Shown: in pieces, positions 1 to 8,492 of the stretch
Layout of the letters: every line of letters starts with the position of its first letter
Position numbering within the stretch: position 1 is the first letter of the stretch
Source of the DNA: DATJLY01 sp963773665
GTDB lineage: Bacteria; Pseudomonadota; Alphaproteobacteria; ATCC43930; CGMCC-115725
DNA: 64,000 nucleotides
Reading direction: 5' to 3'
Assembly (NCBI GenBank): GCA_963773665.1
Contig: CAVZBZ010000003.1
Location: 372,001-436,000, forward strand
Notes under the pieces: model-generated
The model's database searches: none
What the model was told of the DNA's origin: nothing
The model's input: the letters and a program-made list of their open reading frames with translations, nothing else
Made by a program: the position numbers and the translations under genes

Positions 1-271
1 CGCGTCAAGGGCACGCCGCTTGGCCGAGGCGGAGCCGCTCGATGCGCTCGAGTTCGTGCGCACGATCGCCGTTGCGCGCATCGCCATGCCGCGCTCGGTC
101 GTGCGGCTCTCGGCCGGGCGCGAGGCGATGAGCGACGAGACGCAGGCGCTGTGCTTCCTCGCCGGCGCCAATTCGATCTTCTGCGGCCCCCGGCTCCTCA
201 CCACACCCAACCCGGCGCGCGACCGCGACGGCGCGCTTCTGGCGCGCCTCGGCCTCGCGCCGCTCGAATGA
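1..271 (+). CDS. bioB: Biotin synthase, C-terminal part (start outside window), apparent frameshift
   Basis: This is the C-terminal end of the radical-SAM enzyme that inserts sulfur into dethiobiotin. The segment ARIAMPRSVVRLSAGREAM, followed by the FLAGANSIF and LLTTPNP motifs, is the conserved C-terminal signature of BioB. The frame ends at the TGA at 269-271, which overlaps the bioA start as ATGA, so the two genes are translationally coupled. The first seven residues of the window (RVKGTPL, positions 1-21) continue the BioB pattern GTPL-A-x-A-x-PLD but lie in a different frame from the rest (from about position 20). One extra base at 19-23 would explain this. I cannot tell a real mutation from a sequence error. 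Confidence 0.85.
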   Translation, partial: ASRARRLAEAEPLDALEFVRTIAVARIAMPRSVVRLSAGREAMSDETQALCFLAGANSIFCGPRLLTTPNPARDRDGALLARLGLAPLE

Positions 272-1530
272 CCGGCTGGGACAAGGACGCGCTGCAATCT
301 CTGTGGCTCCCGTACGAGCGCATGAAGAGTGCCGCGCCGCTCGCCGTCGCGCGCACCGAGGGCGCCAGGATCGAGCTTGCCGACGGGCGCGTCCTGATCG
401 ACGGCATCGCGTCGTGGTGGACCGCCTGCCACGGCTACAACCATCCGCACATCCGCCACCAAGTGGCGCGCCAGCTCAAGGCGATGCCGCACGTGATGCT
501 GGGCGGGCTGGTGCACGAGCAGGCGGCCACCCTTGCGCGCCGGCTTGCGGCGTTGCTGCCCGGCGATCTCGAGCGCGTGTTCTTTTCCGATTCCGGCTCG
601 GTCGCGGTCGAGGTCGCGCTCAAGATGGCGGTGCAGTACTGGCGCAACCGCGGCATTGCGGGCCGGAGCCGCTTCGTTGCGTTCCGCGGCGGCTATCACG
701 GCGATACGACGGGCGCCATGGCGGTGTCGGACCCGGAGGAGGGGATGCACCGCCTGTTCGCAGGGCTGCTGCCGCGCCATGACATAATCGACCTGCCGCG
801 CGACGACGACAGCGCCGCGCACCTCGAGCGGCACCTCGCGCGCCACGCCGGCGAGCTTGCCGGCATCATCGTCGAGCCGCTGGTGCAGGGCGCGGGCGGG
901 ATGCTGTTCCATGGCGCGGACGTGCTGCGGCGCCTGCGCGCGCTTGCCGACCGGTTCGATCTGCTCCTGATCTTCGACGAGATTTTCACCGGCTTCGGCC
1001 GCACCGGCGCGATGTTCGCGTGCGCGGAGGCGGGGGTCGTGCCCGACATCGTCACGCTGTCGAAGGCGCTCACCGGCGGCACGCTGCCGCTTGCCGCCAC
1101 GATCGCGCGCCGAAGGGTGTTCGACGAATTCCGGTCGGACGACCCGGACAAATCGCTGATGCACGGGCCGACCTTCATGGCGAACGCGCTCGCCTGCGCC
1201 GCCGCCAACGCCTCGCTCGATCTTTTTGCGCGCGAGCCGCGCCTCGCCCAGGTTGCAGCGATCGAAGCGGCACTCGCGCGCGATCTGGCGCCCTGCCGCG
1301 AAATCCCCGGCGTCGCCGGCGTGCGCGTCAAGGGCGCCATCGGCGTCGTCGAATTGTTGCGCGCGCCCGATGCCGACGCGCTGCGCCGGCGCTTCGTCGC
1401 CGAAGGCGTGTGGCTGCGCCCGTTCGGCCGCATCGTCTATCTGACCCCGGCCTTCACCGTCGCCGAGGACGAGCTGGCTCAGCTCACCGGCGCGATCACG
1501 CGCGTCCTTGCGAACTTGTTCCCAAAGTGA
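268..1530 (+). CDS. bioA: Adenosylmethionine-8-amino-7-oxononanoate aminotransferase
   Basis: PLP-dependent class III aminotransferase of 420 residues, the usual length. It transfers an amino group from S-adenosylmethionine to KAPA to give DAPA in biotin synthesis. Visible marks are the N-terminal LWLPYERM block, the ASWWTACHGYNHP motif, the cofactor-binding GGYHGDTTGAM, the IFDEIFTGFGRTG motif with the PLP-ring Asp, and TLSKALTGG, whose Lys forms the Schiff base. The ATG at 268 overlaps the bioB stop by four bases (ATGA). The order bioB-bioA with overlap indicates one operon entering from the left edge. Confidence 0.97.
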   Translation: MTGWDKDALQSLWLPYERMKSAAPLAVARTEGARIELADGRVLIDGIASWWTACHGYNHPHIRHQVARQLKAMPHVMLGGLVHEQAATLARRLAALLPGDLERVFFSDSGSVAVEVALKMAVQYWRNRGIAGRSRFVAFRGGYHGDTTGAMAVSDPEEGMHRLFAGLLPRHDIIDLPRDDDSAAHLERHLARHAGELAGIIVEPLVQGAGGMLFHGADVLRRLRALADRFDLLLIFDEIFTGFGRTGAMFACAEAGVVPDIVTLSKALTGGTLPLAATIARRRVFDEFRSDDPDKSLMHGPTFMANALACAAANASLDLFAREPRLAQVAAIEAALARDLAPCREIPGVAGVRVKGAIGVVELLRAPDADALRRRFVAEGVWLRPFGRIVYLTPAFTVAEDELAQLTGAITRVLANLFPK

Positions 1531-1558
1531 GAACAGGATAGAATGGCGCAATCAGCCG

Positions 1559-1858
1559 ATGCGGATTATCGCGGTCAGCACTTTGCGCGAATTCTGGTCT
1601 CGTGCCGGATGCGCTGATGCGGAGCAGCCATTGCGGGCTTGGGTACACCTCGTGCGGGCAGTGGAGTGGTCGAAACCGACCAACGTCAAGGCGATGTTCA
1701 GGAGTGCCGATGTTCTGGCAGGCGGTCGTGTTGTCTTCAACATCGGTGGAAACAAATATCGCCTTGTTGCCGCCGTGCATTACCGTGGCAAGCGAATTTA
1801 TGTGAGATTCATCGGGACCCACAGGGAATACGATGCCATCGACGCGAAAACAATTTGA
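1559..1858 (+). CDS. higB: HigB-family toxin (mRNA interferase)
   Basis: A 99-residue protein of the HigB toxin family, which cleaves mRNA on the ribosome when not neutralised. The start MRIIAVSTLREFW, the central block EQPLRAW, GGRVVFNIGGNKYRLV and the C-terminal YVRFIGTHREYDAIDA match the family along its whole length. An in-frame TTG lies upstream at 1508 inside bioA, but the family begins at MRII, so the ATG at 1559 is chosen. The toxin gene comes before the antitoxin, as is typical for higBA, and the two overlap by 26 bases. Confidence 0.93.
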   Translation: MRIIAVSTLREFWSRAGCADAEQPLRAWVHLVRAVEWSKPTNVKAMFRSADVLAGGRVVFNIGGNKYRLVAAVHYRGKRIYVRFIGTHREYDAIDAKTI

Positions 1859-2228
1859 GATTCGGCCCGTCCGCACGAAGGGCGACCATCGCGCGGCGCT
1901 CGGGGAAGTCGAACGTCTGTGGAATGCACGGCCGGGCACCCCCGAGGGCGATCTGGTCGATGTGCTGACGACCCTCATCGAGGACTACGAGGCGCGTCAC
2001 CATCCCATTCCGGCGCCCGATCCGATTGCAGCCATCGAATTCATGATGGAGCAGAAAGGCCTGTCGCGGCGTGACCTCGAGCCGGTGATCGGCAGCCGCG
2101 GGCGCGTTTCGGAAGTCCTGATGCGCAAGCGTCCGCTGACCCTTCCCATGGTACGCGGTCTCAGCTCGCTGCTCGACATTCCCGCAGAGATCCTCGTGCG
2201 GCCTTATCGGACCCGCATCGCCGCATAA
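1833..2228 (+). CDS. higA: HigA-family antitoxin with helix-turn-helix
   Basis: A 131-residue antitoxin partner of HigB. Its C-terminal half has the HTH segment MMEQKGLSRRDLEPVIGSRG and then SEVLMRKRPLTLPMVRGLS, typical of HigA-type XRE regulators that bind their own promoter. The N-terminal half contains PEGDLVDVLTTLIEDYEARH, common in the long HigA type. The ATG at 1833 lies inside higB in another frame, giving coupled translation. The module sits between the biotin operon and a convergent catabolic operon. Confidence 0.9.
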   Translation: MPSTRKQFEIRPVRTKGDHRAALGEVERLWNARPGTPEGDLVDVLTTLIEDYEARHHPIPAPDPIAAIEFMMEQKGLSRRDLEPVIGSRGRVSEVLMRKRPLTLPMVRGLSSLLDIPAEILVRPYRTRIAA

Positions 2229-2234
2229 CCGGAT

Positions 2235-3308
2235 TTATGCGTTGGCGCCGGCGATGGCGGCTTGCACGGCTGCCGTCACCTGCGCGGTGGTGGCGCTGCC
2301 GCCGAGGTCGCGCGTGTGCAGCGCCGGATCGGCCGTGGTGCGCTCGATCGCGGCCATGAGAAGGCGCGCGGCGGCGCCTTCGCCCAGATGATCGAGCATC
2401 ATCGCGGCGCTCCAGAACGTCGCGATCGGGTTGGCGATGCCCTGGCCCATGATGTCGAAGGCCGAGCCGTGGATCGGCTCGAACATCGAGGGAAAGCGCC
2501 GCTCGGGATCGAGATTGGCGGTGGGCGCGATGCCAAGGGAGCCGGCAAGCGCCGCCGCGAGGTCGCTCAATATGTCGGCGTGCAGGTTGGTTGCGACCAC
2601 GGTGTCGATCGTCTGCGGCTTCAGCACCATGCGCGTCGTCATGGCGTCGACCAGCTCGCGGTCCCACGCCACGTCGGGGAATTCGCGCGCGGTCTCCGCG
2701 GCGATCTCGTCCCACAAGACCATGCCGTGGCGCTGCGCGTTCGATTTCGTCACCACGGTCAGCTTGCGCCGCGGCCGCGTGCGGGCGAGCGCGAAGGCAA
2801 AGCGCATGATCCGGCCGACGCCGGCGCGGGTGAAGATCGCCGTCTCGGTCGCGACCTCTTCCGGCAGGCCGCGATGCGAGCGCCCGCCATGCCCGGCATA
2901 TTCGCCCTCGCTGTTCTCGCGCACGACGATCCAGTCGATGCCGCCGGGCGCCACGCCCCTGAGCGGCGACTCGATCCCCGGCAGGAGCCGCGCCGGGCGC
3001 ACGTTGGCGTACTGGTCGAGGCCCTGGCAGATCGCGAGCCGCAGGCCCCACAGCGTCAGGTGGTCGGGCAGGTCCGGGTCGCCGACCGCGCCGAAGAAGA
3101 TCGCGTCGAACCGTTTGAGCCGCTCGACCCCGTCCTCGGGCATCATGCGGCCGTGGGCGCGGTAATAGTCGGAGCCCCAGGGCAGGGTCTCGACGGATAA
3201 TTCGAAGCCGGCGCGCGCGGCGAGGGTTTCGAGCACCCTGATCCCGGCCGGGATCACTTCCTTGCCGATGCCGTCGCCCGGGATCGCGGCGATCCGGTAG
3301 GCGGGCAA
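2235..3308 (-). CDS. Tartrate/isopropylmalate-type dehydrogenase
   Basis: NAD-dependent beta-decarboxylating dehydrogenase of about 357 residues, closest in layout to tartrate/D-malate dehydrogenases (TtuC/DmlA type). It begins AYRIAAIPGDGIGKEV and has the substrate region with VVRENSEGEYAGHGG, the conserved Lys-Asn of VVTKSNAQRHGM, and the metal ligands around VDAMTTRMV and NLHADILSDLAA. The NAD segment is EPIHGSAFDIMGQG. No ATG fits the N-terminus; the best start is the TTG at 3308, five bases after the stop of the upstream SnoaL-like gene. The actual substrate (tartrate, malate or another 2-hydroxyacid) cannot be decided from sequence. Confidence 0.88.
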   Translation of the reverse strand: MPAYRIAAIPGDGIGKEVIPAGIRVLETLAARAGFELSVETLPWGSDYYRAHGRMMPEDGVERLKRFDAIFFGAVGDPDLPDHLTLWGLRLAICQGLDQYANVRPARLLPGIESPLRGVAPGGIDWIVVRENSEGEYAGHGGRSHRGLPEEVATETAIFTRAGVGRIMRFAFALARTRPRRKLTVVTKSNAQRHGMVLWDEIAAETAREFPDVAWDRELVDAMTTRMVLKPQTIDTVVATNLHADILSDLAAALAGSLGIAPTANLDPERRFPSMFEPIHGSAFDIMGQGIANPIATFWSAAMMLDHLGEGAAARLLMAAIERTTADPALHTRDLGGSATTAQVTAAVQAAIAGANA

Positions 3309-3312
3309 CGGA

Positions 3313-3720
3313 TCAGCGCCGCTCGTTGCGGCGGCGCTGCGGGCGCGCCTGCTCGCGCCTTGTGACGAGCGGGCTCGCCTGATGGTGCAGCATGCGCCAG
3401 CGGCCGCTTTCCTTGACGAAATAATTGGTGGCGACGAGGCTGCCCGTCGGCAGCTCCTCCTCGCAGATGACCATGGCGAACTCGCCATAGACGAAGGCCT
3501 GGTCGTCGTGGCAGGCGACCCGCGTCGGCTGCGGGCTGGTGAGGATGTTGCGCCAGCTCCGCATCACCGCCTCGCGGCCCGTAAGCGGCGGCCAGCCGGG
3601 ATGGATGCACAAAACCTGTGCATTGCGCGCCCAGAGCGCGTTCATCGCCGGGTAATCGCTCGCCGTGAACGCGCGGTAGAATTCGAGATTGGCGGCGAGG
3701 ACGAGATCGGTCTCGGTCAT
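3313..3720 (-). CDS. SnoaL-like / NTF2-fold protein
   Basis: A 135-residue protein of the NTF2-like (SnoaL, DUF4440) superfamily. Visible features are the N-terminal helix EFYRAFTASDYPAMNALWA, the central HPGWPPLTGREAVMRSW, and the closing strands NYFVKESGRWRMLHHQAS, the usual pattern of this small alpha/beta barrel. Such proteins act as small enzymes or ligand-binding partners; no function can be assigned here. It is the first gene of a two-gene minus-strand unit, five bases before the tartrate-dehydrogenase-like gene, so a link to the same pathway is likely but inferred. Confidence 0.8.
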   Translation of the reverse strand: MTETDLVLAANLEFYRAFTASDYPAMNALWARNAQVLCIHPGWPPLTGREAVMRSWRNILTSPQPTRVACHDDQAFVYGEFAMVICEEELPTGSLVATNYFVKESGRWRMLHHQASPLVTRREQARPQRRRNERR

Positions 3721-3784
3721 GATCCCTTTCTGTCGCACGCCGCGCCGCAAAACGCCAGCCCCGCGTCGGGATGACGCGCCGCGA

Positions 3785-4168
3785 TCACCTGACCATGATT
3801 ACGGTCGCGCCGGACTTGACCCGCGCCCACGCCCGATCCGCAGTCGCCGCCGGCACTCCGAGCGCGAGCGCCGCGGCAAGACAGGCGCGGTCGCCGAGCG
3901 ACAGTCCTGCGCGGCGTGTCTCGGCCCTCATCCTGGCCGTGGCGCGCGCCTGCGCGGCATCGAACGGCACGACGCGAAGATCGAGGGCGGACGCGGCCTC
4001 GTCGGCGGCATTCGGGCTGAGCCCCGCATCGCAGAGCTTGGACAGGATTTCGGCCAGGTTCACGGCGCTGATCCATGCGCCGACGAGACGCGTCGGGTCG
4101 AAGTCGCGAAACGGCTCTCCGGTCATCAGGGCGATGACCGCCGAGGCATCGGCGACGATGTCACTCAC
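3785..4168 (-). CDS. vapC: PIN-domain ribonuclease toxin VapC
   Basis: A 127-residue PIN-domain protein. The acidic residues expected of the nuclease are present: VADASAVIALMTGEP at the N-terminus (Asp), the Glu of VNLAEILSKL, and SLGDRACLAAAL followed by ATADRAW (Asp residues). The start is a GTG at 4168 that overlaps the end of the antitoxin gene by 8 bases, the normal vapBC arrangement. The target RNA is unknown; VapC toxins usually cut tRNA or rRNA. Confidence 0.9.
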   Translation of the reverse strand: MSDIVADASAVIALMTGEPFRDFDPTRLVGAWISAVNLAEILSKLCDAGLSPNAADEAASALDLRVVPFDAAQARATARMRAETRRAGLSLGDRACLAAALALGVPAATADRAWARVKSGATVIMVR

Positions 4169-4403
4169 GCGCCGCTTCTTTGCGCCGCTCTCGCAGCAAT
4201 TCGGCAACGAGGTCGCGCCGGCCGGACCGTTTCCGGGCGACGATCGCCTGCGCCTTTCGGATCGCCTGCGCCTTCGTCCTGAGGCGCAGCTCGCCCGGAC
4301 CGGCCACCTCGATCACGATTTCGTCTCCGGGTTCGATGCCCGCGGCGTCGCGGCACGCAGCCGGGATGACGACGCGCCCCTGCATGTTCAATTTCGCCTT
4401 CAT
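4161..4403 (-). CDS. vapB: AbrB/SpoVT-type antitoxin VapB
   Basis: An 80-residue protein with an N-terminal swapped-hairpin AbrB domain: MKAKLNMQGRVVIPAACRD, then GIEPGDEIVIEVAGPGELRL. The basic C-terminal tail (RKRSGRRDLVAELLRERRKE) is the part that wraps the toxin in this class. It lies directly upstream of and overlaps vapC. By analogy with other VapB proteins it should repress its own promoter, which would lie just upstream of 4403. Confidence 0.9.
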   Translation of the reverse strand: MKAKLNMQGRVVIPAACRDAAGIEPGDEIVIEVAGPGELRLRTKAQAIRKAQAIVARKRSGRRDLVAELLRERRKEAARE

Positions 4404-4523
4404 GGGCCGGCTTTCTCGATTGTCACGTTTCGGGATTGTGACACGAACCTTGGACCCTGTCCAATCGGCCCGGCTGCTCCGCCCTCCTCTCGCTCCGGCG
4501 GGAAGGCGCCGCATGCGATCCCC

Positions 4524-4874
4524 TCAATCGAGCGCCACGAAGATGCAGTGGCGCAGCTTGCCGTCGAGCGCCTTCGAAAGATGGCCCTTGCCGCGCGTGT
4601 CCTCGACCAGGATGACCTCGCCGGCGCCGATCTTGCGCGCCTCGCCGTCGCTCGCCGTGATCTCGACGCCGGCGTCGAGATTGATGATGTATTGCCGGCG
4701 CGGCGCGTTGTGCCAGTCGAGATCGTAGTCGGGCTGGACCTGGCGGAAGATGATGCCGCTCGCCGGCTGCCGCTTCGAAAGCCGGCCGCCGTGCGTTTGC
4801 TCGGCCCATTCGACCTCAACGTCGCGCCAGTGCGAGTCGCCCTTCGCATCGGCATAGAGATTGTGGATGCGCAT
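4524..4874 (-). CDS. Small single-domain cupin protein
   Basis: A 116-residue single-domain cupin starting MRIHNLYADAKGDSHW. The middle part QVQPDYDLDWHNAPRRQYIINLDAG fits cupin motif 1, with His in DWHNAP and Arg-Gln in place of the usual later ligands. IGAGEVILVEDTRGKGH fits motif 2. Function is unknown. It diverges from the other cupin-like gene at 4954 with only 79 bases between the two starts, so they may share a control region. Confidence 0.75.
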   Translation of the reverse strand: MRIHNLYADAKGDSHWRDVEVEWAEQTHGGRLSKRQPASGIIFRQVQPDYDLDWHNAPRRQYIINLDAGVEITASDGEARKIGAGEVILVEDTRGKGHLSKALDGKLRHCIFVALD

Positions 4875-4953
4875 CGCCCCCTCCCGGTTTGGCGGCATCC
4901 TATGACGGGTTTCCGCCGGCCGCCATGCTACACTCGCCGGCCGGGAGGAACGC

Positions 4954-5601
4954 ATGGCCTTGGTGTTGCGGCTCTTCGCCGAGCGGCTTGCCGCCGGAGA
5001 CGCGCTCGAGCTGGGGCAGGGCGCGGTGCGCGCGGTCTATGTCCGCGACGGCAGCGCCACGATCGCGTCCGGCGGGTGCGTTGCCGCGCTTGCAGCCAAC
5101 TGCGCCTGGCAGGGCGCCGGCGCCGTGTCGCTCAAGAGCGGCGCGGCGGGCGCGCAGCTTCTGCGCTTCGAGCTTGCGATGGCGGCGGATCGGGGCGCGC
5201 CGCTCATCGTCTCGCCGCCGCTCGCGCTCGATGCGCGCGGCCAATATCTCCTGCGCTGCGACCGCGTCGAATTTCCGCCGGGCGGCGTTGCCTATCGTCA
5301 CACGCATCAGGGACCGGGCCTGCGCTGCCTCGTCGCAGGATCGATCCGCATCGAGACGGGCGGCGCGAGCCACGCCTACCATCCCGGCGAGGCGTGGTTC
5401 GAGAACGGCGCCGACCCGGTGTTCGCCGCGGGCTCGGAGCGCGAGACAACCGCCTTCATCCGCGTCATGGTGCTGCCGCGCGCGCTCGCAGGCCTAAGCT
5501 CGATCCGCTATGTCGAGGATGCCGACAAGGACAAGCCGCGCCTGCAGCGCTATCAGATCTACATCGACCACCCGATCGAGCTTCCCGGGAGCCAGCCATG
5601 A
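4954..5601 (+). CDS. Cupin-like protein coupled to the ThDP enzyme
   Basis: A 215-residue protein with a C-terminal cupin barrel: PPGGVAYRHTHQGPGLRCLVAGSIRIETG holds the HxH pair, and the HPGEAWFENGADP block follows. The N-terminal part is less conserved. A clear ribosome site GGGAGGAA precedes the ATG. Its stop overlaps the start of the next gene (ATGA at 5598-5601), so it is translated together with the ThDP-dependent enzyme and probably acts on or regulates the same pathway. The substrate is unknown. Confidence 0.75.
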   Translation: MALVLRLFAERLAAGDALELGQGAVRAVYVRDGSATIASGGCVAALAANCAWQGAGAVSLKSGAAGAQLLRFELAMAADRGAPLIVSPPLALDARGQYLLRCDRVEFPPGGVAYRHTHQGPGLRCLVAGSIRIETGGASHAYHPGEAWFENGADPVFAAGSERETTAFIRVMVLPRALAGLSSIRYVEDADKDKPRLQRYQIYIDHPIELPGSQP

Positions 5602-7277
5602 GCGAGGGCAAGCGCCGCACCGGCGCGCAGATCCTGATCGACCAGCTCAAGATCCACGGCGCCGACACGGTGTTCTGCGTGCCGGGCGAGAGCTATCTCG
5701 CGGCGCTCGATGCGATGTACGACGCCAACGCCATCCGCCTCGTCACCTGCCGCCAGGAGGGCGGCGCCACGATGATGGCCGAGGCCTATGGCAAGCTCAC
5801 CGGCCGGCCCGGCGTGTGCTTCGTCACGCGCGGCCCCGGCGCCAGCAACGCCAGCGCCGGCCTGCACATCGCGCGCCAGGATTCGACGCCGCTCATCCTG
5901 TTCGTGGGCCAGGTGCCGCGCGCCGCCAAGGGCCGCGAGGCGTTCCAGGAGCTCGACTACCGCGCCGTCTTCGGCACGATCGCGAAATGGGTCGACGAGA
6001 TCGACGATCCGGCGCGCGTGCCCGAGCTCGTCAGCCGCGCCTTCCACGTCGCCTCGAGCGGGCGGCCCGGCCCGGTCGTGCTGGCGCTGCCCGAGGACAT
6101 GCTCGAGGAGATGGCGGCGGCATCGGACGCCAATCCCTACACGCGCATCGAGCCGCATCCGGGGCCGGACCAGATGCGCGCATTGCGCGACGCGCTCGCG
6201 GCCGCCAAGCGCCCGGTCATGCTGCTGGGCGGCAGCCAGTGGGACAAGGACGCGTCGGCCGCGATCGGCGCCTTCGCGGCGGCGAACGGCCTTCCGGTCG
6301 CCTGCGCCTTCCGCCGCCAGGACCGGCTCGACAACGACCATCCGTGCTATGCCGGCGACGTGGGGCTGGGCGTCAATCCCAAGCTCGGCGCGCGGCTCAA
6401 ATCGGCCGATCTCCTGATCGCCGTGGGCGCGCGGCTCGGCGAGGCGACGAGCGGCGGCTACACGCTCCTCGACATTCCGGTGCCGAAGCAGCGCCTCGTC
6501 CACGTCCATGCCGATGCGGCGGAGCTGGGCCGCGTCTACGAGCCCTATCTCGCGATCAACGCCACGCCGCGCAGTTTTGCGCACGCGCTCGGCGCGCTCG
6601 CGCCGGTCACGGATCCTCCGTGGGCCGGGACGGCGAAAGCCGCACACGAGGATTATCTCGCGTGGCAGGAGCCGGTGCGCTCGCCGGGCGAGCTGCAGAT
6701 GAGCGAGATCGTGCGCTTTCTCGCCGAGCGCCTGCCGCGCGACGCCATCGTGTGCAACGGCGCCGGCAATTTCTCCACCTGGGTGCATCGCTTCTACCGC
6801 TATCGCGGGCTCGGCACGCAGCTCGCGCCGACCAGCGGCTCGATGGGCTACGGCTTTCCGGCGGCGGTGGCGGCGAAGATCCTTCATCCCGGCCGCGCGG
6901 TCGTGTGCTTTGCCGGCGACGGCGATTTCCTGATGACGGGGCAGGAGCTGGCGACCGCCGTGCAGCACGGCGCGGCCCTCATCGTCCTCATCGTGAACAA
7001 CGGCATGTACGGCACCATCCGCATGCACCAGGAGCGGCATTTCCCCGGCCGCGTCATCGCGACCGACCTGGTCAATCCGGAATTCGCGGCGCTCGCCCGC
7101 GCCTATGGCGCCTTCGGCGAGACGGTGACGAAGACCGCCGACTTTCCCGCCGCCTTCGCGCGCGCGCAGGCGTCCGGGCGGGCGGCGGTCCTCGAGCTGA
7201 AGCTCGATCCCGAGGCGCTCACCATCACGCAAACGACGAGCGACATCCGCGCGGCCGCGATGAAGGCGAAGGCGTGA
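5598..7277 (+). CDS. Thiamine-diphosphate-dependent enzyme, acetolactate-synthase-like
   Basis: A 559-residue ThDP enzyme with the three domains of the acetolactate synthase / benzoylformate decarboxylase superfamily. The N-terminal domain has TCRQEGGATMMAEAYGK with the catalytic Glu and RGPGASNASAG. The middle domain is the Rossmann-like segment near residues 190-330. The C-terminal domain has FAGDGDFLMTGQELATA, then IVNNGMYG (GDG...NN cofactor motif). Biosynthetic AHAS usually pairs with a small subunit gene, and none is here, so a catabolic decarboxylase or lyase is more likely. The coupled upstream cupin supports a catabolic unit. Confidence 0.85.
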   Translation: MSEGKRRTGAQILIDQLKIHGADTVFCVPGESYLAALDAMYDANAIRLVTCRQEGGATMMAEAYGKLTGRPGVCFVTRGPGASNASAGLHIARQDSTPLILFVGQVPRAAKGREAFQELDYRAVFGTIAKWVDEIDDPARVPELVSRAFHVASSGRPGPVVLALPEDMLEEMAAASDANPYTRIEPHPGPDQMRALRDALAAAKRPVMLLGGSQWDKDASAAIGAFAAANGLPVACAFRRQDRLDNDHPCYAGDVGLGVNPKLGARLKSADLLIAVGARLGEATSGGYTLLDIPVPKQRLVHVHADAAELGRVYEPYLAINATPRSFAHALGALAPVTDPPWAGTAKAAHEDYLAWQEPVRSPGELQMSEIVRFLAERLPRDAIVCNGAGNFSTWVHRFYRYRGLGTQLAPTSGSMGYGFPAAVAAKILHPGRAVVCFAGDGDFLMTGQELATAVQHGAALIVLIVNNGMYGTIRMHQERHFPGRVIATDLVNPEFAALARAYGAFGETVTKTADFPAAFARAQASGRAAVLELKLDPEALTITQTTSDIRAAAMKAKA

Positions 7278-7348
7278 GGCCGTCGAAAGGCTCGATGCCA
7301 CGCCTCCCGTGTTACCGTGCCCCACGACTTGGCCGAGGGAGGAAGGCC

Positions 7349-8365
7349 GTGGCGCAGCATCGCATCGTCAGAACGACGCGACGCACGATCCTCACCGGGA
7401 TCGCGGCGACGCTGGTGCCGGGACCCTGGGCCGCGCAGGCGCAGCAGCGCGACGCGATGCGCCGCCTCGGCGTGCTCATGGGCTCTGTCGCCACCGACGC
7501 CCAAGGGCAGAAAAACGCCGCTGCCTTGGTGCTGGGGCTCGGCGCGCTCGGCTGGAAAGAGGGCGGCAATCTGCGCATCGATTGGCGCTGGGCCGGCGGC
7601 GACCGCACGCTTTACGAGCGCGACGCGGCGGAACTGGCCGCACTCGACCCCGACGTGCTCTTGGCCCCGAGCTCCCCGGCGGTCGAAGCGCTGCGGCGGC
7701 AAACCAGCACGACCCCGATCGTGTTTACAGACATCGCCGATCCGGTTGGCCTCGGCTTTGTCGCAAGCGTGGCGCGACCCGGCGGTAACATCACCGGCTT
7801 CAGTGCTTACGACCCGCCGATGGCGGGAAAATGGCTCCAGATGCTGACGCAAACCACGCCGCCCGTCGCGCACGTCGCGGTCCTCTACAATCCTGGGACC
7901 ACGCCCTATGCCGGCGTGATGTTGCAGGCCATCGAGGCAGCGGCCCCGTCTCTGGCAGTGACGGTGCGGGCCGCGCCGGTTCACGACGAAGCCGAGATCG
8001 TGGCGGCGATGGCGGCGCTCGCGCGCGAAGCACGCGGCGGGTTGCTGGTTCTCCCGGAAGCGTTCACCGTTGTGCATCGCGCTGCCATCGTGGCCCTCGC
8101 TGCCCGATACCGGTTGCCCGCGGTCTATCCCTTCGGCTTCTTTGCCGCGGCCGGCGGACTGATGTCCTACGGCCTCGACCAATCGGACTTGCTCCGGCGC
8201 GCCGCCACCTATGTCGACCGTATCTTCAAGGGCGCCAAGCCAGGCGACCTGCCGGTGCAGGCACCGATCAAGTTCGAGACGGTGTTCAACCTGAAGACCG
8301 CGAAGGCGCTCGGCGTCACCATCGCGCCATCGCTTCTCGCCACCGCCGACGAGGTGATCGAATAG
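7349..8365 (+). CDS. ABC transporter substrate-binding protein (PF04392 type)
   Basis: A 338-residue periplasmic binding protein. The N-terminus has two Args before a hydrophobic stretch (TTRRTILTGIAATLVPG) and an AQA cleavage site, a Tat-like signal. The mature part starts RRLGVLMGSVATDAQGQ and contains LGALGWKEGGNLRIDWRWAGG and VARPGGNITGFSA, which are characteristic of this large family in alphaproteobacteria. The GTG at 7349 is preferred because GAGGGAGGAAGG lies just before it; an ATG at 7295 is possible. No permease or ATPase gene lies nearby, so the ligand and the partner transporter are unknown. Confidence 0.87.
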   Translation: MAQHRIVRTTRRTILTGIAATLVPGPWAAQAQQRDAMRRLGVLMGSVATDAQGQKNAAALVLGLGALGWKEGGNLRIDWRWAGGDRTLYERDAAELAALDPDVLLAPSSPAVEALRRQTSTTPIVFTDIADPVGLGFVASVARPGGNITGFSAYDPPMAGKWLQMLTQTTPPVAHVAVLYNPGTTPYAGVMLQAIEAAAPSLAVTVRAAPVHDEAEIVAAMAALAREARGGLLVLPEAFTVVHRAAIVALAARYRLPAVYPFGFFAAAGGLMSYGLDQSDLLRRAATYVDRIFKGAKPGDLPVQAPIKFETVFNLKTAKALGVTIAPSLLATADEVIE

Positions 8366-8492
8366 GCGGCGGGAATGTCGCGTATCGGCACGACCCAGAC
8401 TCACCCTGCCCTCGGGCTTAAGTCCGCAAAGCGCCGCAAAGCGGATATGGGTCAAGCCGCCTTAGCCTCGATTTATGAGGACACGCTCTCGA

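Noticed and set aside
1126..1131. GAATTC in bioA as another possible frame error
   Set aside because: The frame is conserved on both sides (FDEFRSDD), so this GAATTC is genuine. Not every such site is miscalled.
3771..5597. A very long open frame that precedes the ThDP enzyme on the plus strand
   Set aside because: It is antisense to well-supported genes (vapBC, cupin) and has no family pattern. High GC keeps antisense frames open; the real start is the ATG at 5598.
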